9,605 nt of DNA, from contig JAFWXG010000181.1 of the NCBI GenBank assembly GCA_017523005.1, forward strand, positions 1-9,605, written 5' to 3'. Positions 1 through 6,672 of the stretch are shown piece after piece. Origin of the DNA: Clostridia bacterium. Its GTDB lineage: Bacteria > Bacillota > Clostridia > RGIG6154. The notes beneath the pieces were generated by a model. The model was given only the letters and a program-made list of their open reading frames with translations, made no database searches and had not been told where the DNA came from. Positions within the stretch are counted from its first letter, which is position 1. Each line of letters opens with the position of its first letter. Made by a program: the position numbers and the translations under genes.

Positions 1-1731
1 AACTGCACCATTCCTTTCCTTTTCGGCGAAATTGTTTTGGAATTTAACGGCGGTAACAAAAAAGTAATTTCCACCGACGAAACATTTAAAGTTTTCCTTT
101 CCGAGGCACTTTCCAAAAACGCACCGCTAAAGGGCAAAACTAAAGGTCCTGTAGAAGTGTGGGACATGGAAAAAACTTTAGAATTTTATAATAAAGATTT
201 TGATGATACTAATTGGAAAAACGCAAAGGAAAGCGATTTGCCAATCTCTGTTACCGAAAGAATAATACCATATTATAAAGAAAAATATATTCCTGCCCGC
301 GCAGTTGTTGCGGCAGGAAAGGGCAAAACCAAAAAAGGCTTTGATACTCTGCACCAACAGATTAAAGCAGAAACAGATGAAATCACTTTAAATCACATAT
401 ATGTATTAGGAAGCGAAGGGGAATTTCCGCCCCTCGACAAAGACGAGTTCAGCTATATCTTAGTGGATTTTGAAAAGGTAAGAACGGGCAGAATATCTAT
501 TGATATTGAAGGTTATGCGGGAGATGTGGTAGATGTTGTCTATGCAGATGAGCTTTTTGACGGAAAACCAAAATTTGATGACACACTAAACCGCCCCATC
601 TCAAGATTTATCCTTAAAGACGGGAAAAATCTTCTTACCACACATTTTGACTGCGAAACTTTCCGCTATGCGTTGCTCATTGTGAGAAATCATGTTCGCA
701 TTTCAAAATTAAATCAGGTGGGCATTTTTCAAAGGGCTTTAAATTTAGAAAATGTTTCAGAATTTACCACCAAAAATGCCGATTTGCAAAGAATTTGGGA
801 TATGAGTATAAATACTCTTAAAAATTGTGTGCAGGATAGTCTTCCAAATGAAATAAGCTATTATTTTTCTCAGGATACATCTTTGCAGGAAAATTCACTG
901 CGTAAGTTTGCCGGAGAAAATTCATTTTACAAAGACACCGATAAAATTTTCTGTATTAAGTTTGTGTGCTCGCTCGCAGACTACCTTAAATTTACAGGCA
1001 AAACCGACCTTATAAAAGAGCTTTTAAGCTCAGCAATTTCTGCTATGCGATACCTTTCAGGCTTTGAAAACCAAAACGGCCTGCTTGGGGAAAAAGAAAT
1101 ATCAGCAAAGTTAAATCTTATGTATGCTTTGGCTTTAAGTTCAATTTCCGCTCTTGCAAAGGCGTCAGACGATATTGAAACTGAAAGATTTTTCACATTC
1201 AAGGCAAGAAAAATTAAAAAGGCAATTTACAAAACTCTCTGGAATGTAGAAAAAGGCGCATATTCCGATTGTATGGAAAATGGAGATTTATCCAATAATA
1301 TAAGCGAGCCCGTAAACGCTCTTGCGCTTATTGTTCTTCACAAAAAAACAGACAACCGTACATTAGAAATTATTAAAAATGTTTTCCAAAACAAAGAAAA
1401 TGTCGAAATTTCAAATCCTGCAGAAATGACACTATTTTATAACGCACTTCACAAAATCGAACGCGATGATATCGCTCTTTATGAAACTTTAGAAAGATTT
1501 AAGGGTATGCTTGAAAAGGGTGCAACAACAGTTTATGAGGCGTGGGAGCTTGAAAACGAAAATCAGAGTGCGTGTTTTGGGCCTGCTTCAGCACCGATTT
1601 TGTTTGTGGTAAAAAGCATTTTAGGTCTTGACATTTCCGGAAAAGCACCTATAATTAAACCTATGAATGACTTTGACGAATTTCAGGCAAAAATAGCAAC
1701 ACCAAAAGGTATATTTGAAATAGAGAAATAA
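1..1731 (+). CDS. GH78-like (alpha-L-rhamnosidase-like) protein, 5' end outside window
   Basis: The reading frame is open from base 1 and ends in TAA at 1729-1731, giving 576 visible residues. A TTG at 37 is not a credible start, because the upstream codons (IPFLFGEIVLEF) continue the family's N-terminal beta-sandwich. Visible order: an accessory beta domain with an FDDTNWKNA segment (residues about 66-75), a second beta domain ending in FRYALLIV (about 221-228), then an (alpha/alpha)6-like helical domain from about residue 255. GATTVYEAWE (507-516) matches the conserved GATTxWExW motif of GH78, so the putative general-base Glu513 is present. The other active-site motif, usually DCPQR(D/E)ER..GW.GD, reads DSLPNEISYYFSQD (279-292): acidic residues remain, but the Cys-Pro-Gln-Arg and Gly-Trp parts are gone. 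The family would release L-rhamnose from plant glycans; activity of this member is uncertain. The M18 peptidase gene follows closely, so the two are probably co-transcribed. Confidence 0.75.
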   Translation, partial: NCTIPFLFGEIVLEFNGGNKKVISTDETFKVFLSEALSKNAPLKGKTKGPVEVWDMEKTLEFYNKDFDDTNWKNAKESDLPISVTERIIPYYKEKYIPARAVVAAGKGKTKKGFDTLHQQIKAETDEITLNHIYVLGSEGEFPPLDKDEFSYILVDFEKVRTGRISIDIEGYAGDVVDVVYADELFDGKPKFDDTLNRPISRFILKDGKNLLTTHFDCETFRYALLIVRNHVRISKLNQVGIFQRALNLENVSEFTTKNADLQRIWDMSINTLKNCVQDSLPNEISYYFSQDTSLQENSLRKFAGENSFYKDTDKIFCIKFVCSLADYLKFTGKTDLIKELLSSAISAMRYLSGFENQNGLLGEKEISAKLNLMYALALSSISALAKASDDIETERFFTFKARKIKKAIYKTLWNVEKGAYSDCMENGDLSNNISEPVNALALIVLHKKTDNRTLEIIKNVFQNKENVEISNPAEMTLFYNALHKIERDDIALYETLERFKGMLEKGATTVYEAWELENENQSACFGPASAPILFVVKSILGLDISGKAPIIKPMNDFDEFQAKIATPKGIFEIEK

Positions 1732-1747
1732 GGAAAGGATGATAAAT

Positions 1748-3151
1748 ATGACAGGCGAAGAATTACAGAAAAAATTACTGTACACCAAGAAGAATGGCTA
1801 TTATGATATTTTAGATTCTGAAAAAAAGGCAATCTTTGATTTCTGCGAGGGCTACAAAGACTTTTTAAATGAAGGAAAAACCGAAAGAGAGTGTATCCGT
1901 TATGCAATAAACCAAGCAGAAAAAAACGGTTTTGTTCTGCTCGAAAGCAAAGACAAGTTAAACAAAGGCGACAAGGTGTATACTGTAAACCGCGACAAGA
2001 GTATTCTTTTGGCGGTTATCGGCGAAAAGCCAATGCAGGAGGGGACTCGTGTTGTTGCAGCTCATGTTGACTCCCCGCGCCTTGACTTAAAACAAAATCC
2101 TCTTTATGAAAACACCGAAATTGCATATTTCAAAACCCATTATTACGGTGGAATTAAGAAATATCAGTGGCCGACAATTCCTCTTTCAATTCATGGCACA
2201 ATAATTAAAGAAAACGGTGAAAAGGTTTATTTAAGCATTGGGGAAAAGGAATCAGACCCCGTATTTTGCATAACAGACCTTCTTCCGCATCTTGCACAGT
2301 CGCAAATGAAAGGCGAAGCTACCAAGCTTATCGAGGGCGAAAAATTAAATGTGATTTTAGGAACAATTCCTTTTGATGACGATAAAATTTCAGACGGCGT
2401 GAAATTAAACATCTTAAAACTTTTAAATGATGCGTACGGCATTACTGAAAAGGATTTTGTGTCTGCAGAAATCGAGATTGTTCCCGCTTTCCGTGCAAAA
2501 GATGTTGGTCTTGATTTGTCCTTGGTCGGCGGATACGGTCAGGACGACAGAGTTTGCGCCTACACAGCATTAAAAGCTTTGTTTGATACCGATTGTGCTG
2601 AATACACAACCATTTGCTATTTAGTTGACAAAGAAGAAACAGGTAGCATGGACGCAACAGGTATGTGTTCAAGATTTTTTGAGAATATGCTTGCAGAGCT
2701 TTGTGCAAAAACAGAAGACAACTACACAGATTTGTCCTTAAGAAACACTTTAACTAACACATTCTGCCTATCTTCCGATGTTACGGCAGCTTTAGACCCA
2801 TGCTTTGATAATGTAATGGAAAGAAATAATTCTTCTTATTTAAATAAGGGTGTTTGCCTTATGAAATACACAGGCGCAAGAGGAAAATCGGGAACAAGCG
2901 ACTGCTCATGCGAATTTGTGCAGAAAATAACATCTGTTATGGACGATGCTGGAGTAGTTTGGCAGACAGGCGAGCTTGGTAAAGTCGACGAGGGTGGCGG
3001 CGGAACTGTTGCTCAATTCCTTGCGGTGTTAAACATTCAGGTTATCGACTGCGGTGTACCTCTCCTTTCAATGCACTCCCCATTTGAAATTGCATCTAAA
3101 TTTGACATTTATCAGGCATACAAGGGTTATAAAGCTTTTTACAAATGCTAA
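1748..3151 (+). CDS. M18-family zinc aminopeptidase
   Basis: This is a cytoplasmic metallo-aminopeptidase of family M18 (aminopeptidase I type), which trims N-terminal residues from peptides using two zinc ions. With the start used here it has 467 residues, normal for the clostridial branch. Seen in order: AAHVDSPRLD (His106, Asp108), GQDDR (about 264-268), DKEETGS (Glu296-Glu297) and SMHSPFE near the C terminus (His443). These match the metal-ligand and catalytic motifs of the family. An in-frame ATG at 1739 would add three residues, but AGGAAAGG (1731-1738) would then touch the start codon. ATG 1748 lies 9 nt beyond it, so I prefer 1748. The gene follows the GH78-like gene by 16 nt (7 nt with the earlier start) and precedes the ECF S gene by 25 nt, suggesting one transcript. 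Confidence 0.93.
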   Translation: MTGEELQKKLLYTKKNGYYDILDSEKKAIFDFCEGYKDFLNEGKTERECIRYAINQAEKNGFVLLESKDKLNKGDKVYTVNRDKSILLAVIGEKPMQEGTRVVAAHVDSPRLDLKQNPLYENTEIAYFKTHYYGGIKKYQWPTIPLSIHGTIIKENGEKVYLSIGEKESDPVFCITDLLPHLAQSQMKGEATKLIEGEKLNVILGTIPFDDDKISDGVKLNILKLLNDAYGITEKDFVSAEIEIVPAFRAKDVGLDLSLVGGYGQDDRVCAYTALKALFDTDCAEYTTICYLVDKEETGSMDATGMCSRFFENMLAELCAKTEDNYTDLSLRNTLTNTFCLSSDVTAALDPCFDNVMERNNSSYLNKGVCLMKYTGARGKSGTSDCSCEFVQKITSVMDDAGVVWQTGELGKVDEGGGGTVAQFLAVLNIQVIDCGVPLLSMHSPFEIASKFDIYQAYKGYKAFYKC

Positions 3152-3176
3152 CTGATTAAGAAAGGACTATATTATT

Positions 3177-3677
3177 ATGAAAACAAAAACCCAAAAAATC
3201 GTTACAGCATCAATGCTCGCTGCACTCACTTGTGTTGCTACAATGATAATAAAAATTCCGTCCCCTTTAAAGGGATACATAAATTTAGGCGACGCATCAG
3301 TTTTGCTTTCGGGTTGGCTGTTATCCCCTGTTTACGGATTTTTCTCGGCAGGTATCGGCTCGGCACTTGCAGATATCTTTTCGGGGTATACCGTCTACGC
3401 CCCTGCAACATTTTTGATTAAAGGCTTGATGGCAGTTCTGGCTTGCATTATATTTAAATCCTTAAAAAGCAAAACCGATAAAAGAGTCGCAAGAATTGTA
3501 AGCGGTGTTGTTGCCGAAATAATTATGATTGCGGGATATCTCCTTTTCGAGGGATTTATGTACGGGTTCGTTCCGTCTTTGGTAAATGTCCCTGCAAATG
3601 CAGTTCAGGGCGTCGCAGGTCTTATCATAGGAATAGTCCTTGTCAGAATTTTTAAGAAAAATAAAATTTTGATGTAA
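3177..3677 (+). CDS. ECF transporter S component, substrate unassigned
   Basis: This is a 166-residue, very hydrophobic protein with about five to six membrane segments, the usual size of a substrate-binding S subunit of an energy-coupling-factor vitamin/micronutrient importer. The N terminus has the typical TASMLAALTCVATM helix, followed by YINLGDASVLLSG, then GSALADIFSGY and YAPATFLIKGLM. This pattern is common in clostridial S components. Known biology: group II S components share one EcfA-EcfA'-EcfT module encoded elsewhere, which fits the absence of ATPase or T-subunit genes here. No riboswitch fits in the 25-nt gap upstream, so the vitamin cannot be inferred from regulation. The start is ATG 3177, with AAAGGA (3161-3166) 10 nt before it. 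Confidence 0.85.
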   Translation: MKTKTQKIVTASMLAALTCVATMIIKIPSPLKGYINLGDASVLLSGWLLSPVYGFFSAGIGSALADIFSGYTVYAPATFLIKGLMAVLACIIFKSLKSKTDKRVARIVSGVVAEIIMIAGYLLFEGFMYGFVPSLVNVPANAVQGVAGLIIGIVLVRIFKKNKILM

Positions 3678-3744
3678 AATTTTTAAGAATAAGATATACT
3701 AAACTAAAAAAAATATAATTACAGAGAGTTGTGAGGTGGGATAT

Positions 3745-4626
3745 ATGCAAGGTTTTTTAACTGCAGTAAGACGGATTAAGAGAAGAAATCTGTTTATGCT
3801 GATTGTTGCAGGAATTGTAAATGCGATTGGTGTAACCTTGTTTTTGTATCCTGTTAAACTCTACGACAGCGGAATTTCAGGAACATCAATGTTGCTTTCA
3901 CAAATCACTCCCGAACAATTTACATTGTCTTTCTTCCTCTTGATATTAAACATTCCGCTTTTCCTTTATGGTCTTAAGAAGCAGGGAATGACCTTTACCA
4001 TATCCGCAATATTTACAGTTTTTATTTACTCATTATCCGCTTGGCTTATTACCGATGTTCTGCCTGTTGATGTGTCCTTCGCATCTCCGCTTGCAGGAAC
4101 AGATTTACTCCTTTGTGCTTTGTTTGGCGGGTTGATTTCCGGAACAGGAAGCGGTCTTGCAATCAGGAACGGCGGTGCTATGGACGGTATCGAGGTTATG
4201 GCTGTAATTTTTGCTAAAAAACTCGGCATAAGCGTTGGAAGTTTTGTCATGACATATAATGTTTTGCTTTATATAACTTGCGGTATTGCGGTAGACAGCT
4301 GGATACTCCCTCTTTATTCAATCGTAACATACATGGCAGGGCTTAAAACCATCGACTTCATCGTAGAGGGTTTGGATCGCGAAAAATGTGCTATGATTGT
4401 AACAGACAAGGCAGATGAAATCTGCAGTGTTTTAACCAAAACATTTGAAATAGGAAGCACGAGAGTTGACGCTCAAGGCGGATATTCAGGCTCTCAGAAA
4501 ACAATGGTATATTTTGTTGTAAACAGATTTCAGGTGACAAAAATGAAAAATATTGTCCACGAAACAGACCCTAAGGCTTATATAATAATAAGCGAGGTCG
4601 CAGACATTTATAAATCAAATCAATAA
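3745..4626 (+). CDS. YitT-family membrane protein (DUF161/DUF2179)
   Basis: This 293-residue protein has a membrane N-terminal part of about five to six helices (roughly residues 17-37, 58-77, 83-103, 120-137, 165-181, 183-200). A soluble C-terminal DUF2179-type domain spans about 214-290, with KCAMIVTDKADEI, a GGYSGSQK turn and a DPKAYIIISEVADIYK end. Conserved family features include the LFLYP and SGISG segments and RNGGAMDGIEV. The biochemical role of YitT proteins is unresolved. The start is ATG 3745, because GAGGTG (3733-3738) sits 6 nt upstream; a GTG at 3736 lies inside that ribosome binding site. A TATAAT at 3714-3719 may give a separate promoter, but its -35 is poor, so the gene may also be read through from the ECF gene 67 nt upstream. 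A strong terminator begins 4 nt after the stop. Confidence 0.92.
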   Translation: MQGFLTAVRRIKRRNLFMLIVAGIVNAIGVTLFLYPVKLYDSGISGTSMLLSQITPEQFTLSFFLLILNIPLFLYGLKKQGMTFTISAIFTVFIYSLSAWLITDVLPVDVSFASPLAGTDLLLCALFGGLISGTGSGLAIRNGGAMDGIEVMAVIFAKKLGISVGSFVMTYNVLLYITCGIAVDSWILPLYSIVTYMAGLKTIDFIVEGLDREKCAMIVTDKADEICSVLTKTFEIGSTRVDAQGGYSGSQKTMVYFVVNRFQVTKMKNIVHETDPKAYIIISEVADIYKSNQ

Positions 4627-4630
4627 AACA

Positions 4631-4657
4631 AAAGCAGACCATCTGGTCTGCTTTTTT
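4631..4657 (+). terminator. Intrinsic terminator after yitT, probably bidirectional
   Basis: A perfect 10-bp stem (AAAGCAGACC 4631-4640 with GGTCTGCTTT 4645-4654) closes a 4-nt ATCT loop and runs into six Ts (4652-4657) on the plus strand. On the minus strand the same stem is followed by TTTTGTTTTATT, so it can also end leftward transcription arriving from the membrane-protein and rlmHD side. It lies between convergent genes, as expected for a shared terminator. Confidence 0.93.
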
Positions 4658-4705
4658 CTATTTGCAAGAAAGTATCACTACGCACTCAATATGTGTTGTA
4701 TGTAG
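4658..4705 (-). pseudogene. Remnant resembling an rlmD/TrmA-family 3' end
   Basis: Read on the minus strand, this stretch encodes HTTHIECVVILSCK and then TAG at 4660-4658. That is the classic C-terminal strand of the RlmD/TrmA uracil-methyltransferase family, and the intact rlmD in this window ends in NTKHIECIVRL. The DNA shares the exact 9-mer GCACTCAAT (plus strand) at 4682-4690 and 5391-5399, with scattered matches around it, in the same orientation about 709 bp apart. No other part of a methyltransferase is visible beside it. I read it as an orphaned 3' end, either displaced from the neighbouring rlmD by an old insertion or left from a second copy. It is short, so chance resemblance is possible. 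It is in frame with the membrane gene upstream, separated by its TGA. Confidence 0.5.
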
Positions 4706-4717
4706 TCTGCGGCAGTA

Positions 4718-5140
4718 TCAATATACAAATCCACTTGGCAACAAAAACAGATATGGTGCCGTTAACATAACTATTAATGTTGTAACCATGAATTTTTGTT
4801 TTGTTGAAACATTTATTTTTCTAAAAACAAATATATTATTTAGTATAAAATTTAATATAGCTACACAAAAAAATGCTAATAAACAAAATGCCGAATAATT
4901 TCCATAGTAAAAATCAGTTTCAGTATTCGTTTCAATGATATAGAACATTGTTATCCCTACTAGTTCTGCCACGATAGTGAAACAGAAACTTTTTATTGCA
5001 GTAGATATACTATATATATCATTAATATTCATCACTTTTTTGCAAATCCATAAAACAATATTAATAGCAGAAAATTTGATTCCATAGTTTATAGGCAAAA
5101 AGAATGGAAACCAATATAATATCCATATAGGCATATACAT
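4718..5140 (-). CDS. Small four-helix integral membrane protein, unknown function
   Basis: This is a 140-residue, strongly hydrophobic protein with about four predicted membrane helices (roughly residues 5-35, 48-70, 80-105, 115-137). Short polar loops include ICKKVMNIND, ETNTETDFYYG and FRKINVSTKQK. I recognise only a general likeness to small, uncharacterised clostridial membrane proteins beginning with an aromatic-rich 'MPIWI' helix, and can assign no function. ATG 5140 is chosen because AGGAG (5150-5154, minus strand) lies 9 nt upstream. The in-frame ATG at 5149 directly abuts that site, and ATG 5134 is also possible. It is visibly more AT-rich, with many ATA and TTT codons, than rlmD or yitT, and it sits between a hairpin repeat array and an rlmD-like remnant, which suggests an acquired segment. 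No clear promoter is visible; read-through from rlmHD is likely. Confidence 0.7.
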   Translation of the reverse strand: MYMPIWILYWFPFFLPINYGIKFSAINIVLWICKKVMNINDIYSISTAIKSFCFTIVAELVGITMFYIIETNTETDFYYGNYSAFCLLAFFCVAILNFILNNIFVFRKINVSTKQKFMVTTLIVMLTAPYLFLLPSGFVY

Positions 5141-5194
5141 ACTTATCATCTCCTATATTTTTTTGTTTGTTCTTCGCAGTAGTGACGGATGCAA

Positions 5195-5218
5195 TTAGTT
5201 TTCTTCTTTTTCTTCCAT
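5195..5218 (-). CDS. Possible 7-codon ORF (MEEKEEN) upstream of the membrane gene
   Basis: On the minus strand a strong Shine-Dalgarno sequence, AAAGGAG (5233-5227), stands 8 nt before ATG 5218. This opens a seven-residue, highly charged ORF, MEEKEEN, ending in TAA. The stop is 54 nt before the membrane gene start at 5140. Either this is a real upstream mini-ORF that controls ribosome loading on the membrane gene, or it is the start of a gene truncated by rearrangement at the repeat array. Only the ribosome binding site quality and position support it. Confidence 0.3.
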   Translation of the reverse strand: MEEKEEN

Positions 5219-5234
5219 AATTCAGTCTCCTTTG

Positions 5235-5360
5235 TCGATATACACACTTTGCGTGTTCGATATGATATAAATCTCGTTGCCGTAAGGCGACATATCGAGC
5301 CGTCAGGCATATCGAGTTCTAACAGAACATATCGAAAATCTCGTAAGAGATTTATATCGA
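5235..5360. repeat. Hairpin array with ATATCGA spacers (MITE-like element)
   Basis: Five small inverted repeats stand in a row. They are ACAC/GTGT (5242-5256), GTTGCC-GTAA-GGCGAC (5276-5291, one G-T pair), GCC-GTCA-GGC (5299-5308), GTTCT-AAC-AGAAC (5316-5328) and AAATCTC-GTAA-GAGATTT (5336-5353). ATATCGA separates them at 5292-5298, 5309-5315, 5329-5335 and 5354-5360, and its reverse complement is at 5257-5263. An outer inverted repeat, GATATAAATCTC (5264-5275) with GAGATTTATATC (5347-5358), brackets the core. Stems differ in sequence but keep their complementarity, so it is not a simple tandem repeat. There is no coding signal. The right edge overlaps the last three codons of rlmD (5352-5360). 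Confidence 0.85.
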
Positions 5361-6662
5361 TGAGTCATCGTTGCGACATAGTCGCACGATGCACTCAATG
5401 TGCTTTGTGTTGGGGAATAAGTCATACGGGTAAATTGTGCCGACATTATAGGATTTTGACAACACCGACAGGTCACGGGCAAGGGTTGACGGGTTGCAGG
5501 ATATATACAAAATTTTCTCAGGACTATATTTTAATAAAGTATCAAGAAGTTTTTGGTCACAGCCTTTTCTTGGCGGGTCTACCACTACAACATCAGGGAG
5601 TGTGCCCTGTTCCATTTTCTCTTTAAATACATCTTCCGAAAGTCCTACAACAAATTCTGCATTTTTAATTCCGTTCTTTTTTGCGTTTTCTTTTGCGTTT
5701 TCAATCGCCTGCGGTACGCACTCAACGCCAAGCACTTTCTTCACTTTGTCTGCCATAAACAAGCCGATAGAGCCTATTCCGCAGTATAAATCCATTAAAT
5801 GCTCTGTTCCTTTAAGCTCAAGCAAGTCCTTTCCCTTTTGATAAAGTCTTGCAGTCTGCTTTGAATTTATCTGGAAAAATGAGTGCGGGGAAACTTCAAA
5901 TTTCAAGTTTCCGATTTTGCCCTCTATCGTTCCTTTTCCGTATAATATGCGGTTTTCCTGACCTAAAATAACATTGGTATCTTTTAAATTTATGTTCTGG
6001 ACTAAAGTATCAACGCCAGCTTGCTTAAATTTTTCAATCAAGAATTTTTCGTCTTTAAGCTTTTTTACTTTTGTTACTACAACAGCCATCTGCTCATTTT
6101 CGCCGTACCTTGTATAAAGATGCTTAATTTCGTTCTGATATGGATATTCTTCCATTATTTTAATAAGTTCTTCGTCTTTTTCATTTTGCATTAAACAGCT
6201 TCTGACAGGAATTAAATCGTGGCTTCTCTCGGCATAAAATCCGCATTTTCCGTCTTTTACAGGGTATTGAGCCTTGTTCCTGTAATGAAACGCCTCTTCC
6301 TTTACTCCCGAAACTTCTGCCACAGAAAAGTCAGAAAGACCAGAAAATTTCCGCATACAATCCTCGACAATTTCTTTTTTTAAAGCGAGTTGTTCATGAT
6401 AGTCCATGTGCAAGAGCTGACAGCCACCGCATCTTTTAAATACAGGGCATGAAACAGCTACACGCTTTGGCGACGGGGTTAAAACCTCTAAAAGTTTTCC
6501 GTATGCAAAGGATTTTAACACCTTAACCGCCAGAAATTTTACCTGTTCGCCACGCAACGCGCCCTCAATAAAAACGGGAAATCCGTCAATCCGACCAATT
6601 CCCTCGCCGTTACATCCGTAATTTTCAATTTTTACTTCATAAATCTCATTTTTTGTTAACAT
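5352..6662 (-). CDS. rlmD: 23S rRNA (uracil-C5)-methyltransferase, RlmD/RlmCD type
   Basis: This enzyme makes 5-methyluridine in 23S rRNA (U1939 in E. coli numbering; some Firmicute homologues also modify U747) using S-adenosylmethionine. The 436 residues show an N-terminal TRAM domain (about 5-62). The 4Fe-4S cysteines appear to be Cys72, Cys78, Cys81 and Cys156. Then come VSPHSFFQIN (about 257-266), the SAM loop DLYCGIGSIGL (about 291-301), VVVDPPRKG (about 359-367) and YISCNPSTLARD, with catalytic Cys389. ATG 6662 has GGAG (6671-6668) 5 nt upstream. The gene starts 10 nt after rlmH, so the two form an operon. Its C terminus is odd: after HIECIVRL, where homologues soon stop, it continues CRNDDSSI through a hairpin, and the stop codon lies in the repeat array. 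No separate terminator is visible, so transcription may continue to 4631-4657. Confidence 0.95.
   Translation of the reverse strand: MLTKNEIYEVKIENYGCNGEGIGRIDGFPVFIEGALRGEQVKFLAVKVLKSFAYGKLLEVLTPSPKRVAVSCPVFKRCGGCQLLHMDYHEQLALKKEIVEDCMRKFSGLSDFSVAEVSGVKEEAFHYRNKAQYPVKDGKCGFYAERSHDLIPVRSCLMQNEKDEELIKIMEEYPYQNEIKHLYTRYGENEQMAVVVTKVKKLKDEKFLIEKFKQAGVDTLVQNINLKDTNVILGQENRILYGKGTIEGKIGNLKFEVSPHSFFQINSKQTARLYQKGKDLLELKGTEHLMDLYCGIGSIGLFMADKVKKVLGVECVPQAIENAKENAKKNGIKNAEFVVGLSEDVFKEKMEQGTLPDVVVVDPPRKGCDQKLLDTLLKYSPEKILYISCNPSTLARDLSVLSKSYNVGTIYPYDLFPNTKHIECIVRLCRNDDSSI
5361..5397. repeat. Long imperfect hairpin within the rlmD 3' end
   Basis: This palindrome has TGCGAC-ATA-GTCGCA (5372-5386) at its centre, extended by CATCG/CGATG (5366-5370 with 5387-5391) and TGAGT/ACTCA (5361-5365 with 5393-5397), with single-base bulges at 5371 and 5392. 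It adjoins the ATATCGA hairpin array and lies wholly inside the rlmD coding region, covering its last dozen or so codons before the array. It could be a further unit of the array or a structure at the rlmD mRNA end. No U-run follows on either strand, so it is not a standard terminator. Confidence 0.75.
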
Positions 6663-6672
6663 TTTATCTCCG

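Noticed and set aside
981..1202. Minus-strand ORF inside the GH78-like gene (similarly 1683-1907, 2227-2442, 2442-2708 and 4026-4250)
   Set aside because: Each is an antisense shadow of a clearly conserved gene, without a promoter or ribosome binding site.
3661..3682. AAAATTTT...AAAATTTT inverted repeat after the ECF S gene as a terminator
   Set aside because: The stem is pure A-T and self-complementary, too weak to count as an intrinsic terminator.
4658..4720. UGA read-through (selenocysteine or recoding) extending the membrane protein into the HIECVVIL segment
   Set aside because: The frames agree, but the extension matches an rlmD C terminus and not membrane-protein sequence. A chance frame match (1 in 3) and a gene remnant explain it better.
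4662..4898. Plus-strand 78-residue ORF
   Set aside because: It lies just after a strong plus-strand terminator and opposite the membrane-protein gene, whose hydrophobic pattern and ribosome binding site are much more convincing.
5336..5353. AAATCTC-GTAA-GAGATTT hairpin as the rlmD terminator
   Set aside because: On the minus strand it is followed by TTCGATATG with no U-run, and it belongs to the repeated hairpin array.
5235..5397. CRISPR array
   Set aside because: The shared unit is only 7 bp and the intervening sequences are short self-complementary hairpins, unlike 25-40-bp repeats with unique spacers. No cas genes are present.
5189..5841. Plus-strand ORFs over the 3' half of rlmD (5189-5626, 5494-5841, 5553-5789)
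   Set aside because: They are antisense to a well-conserved methyltransferase gene, have no good ribosome binding sites and encode no recognisable protein.
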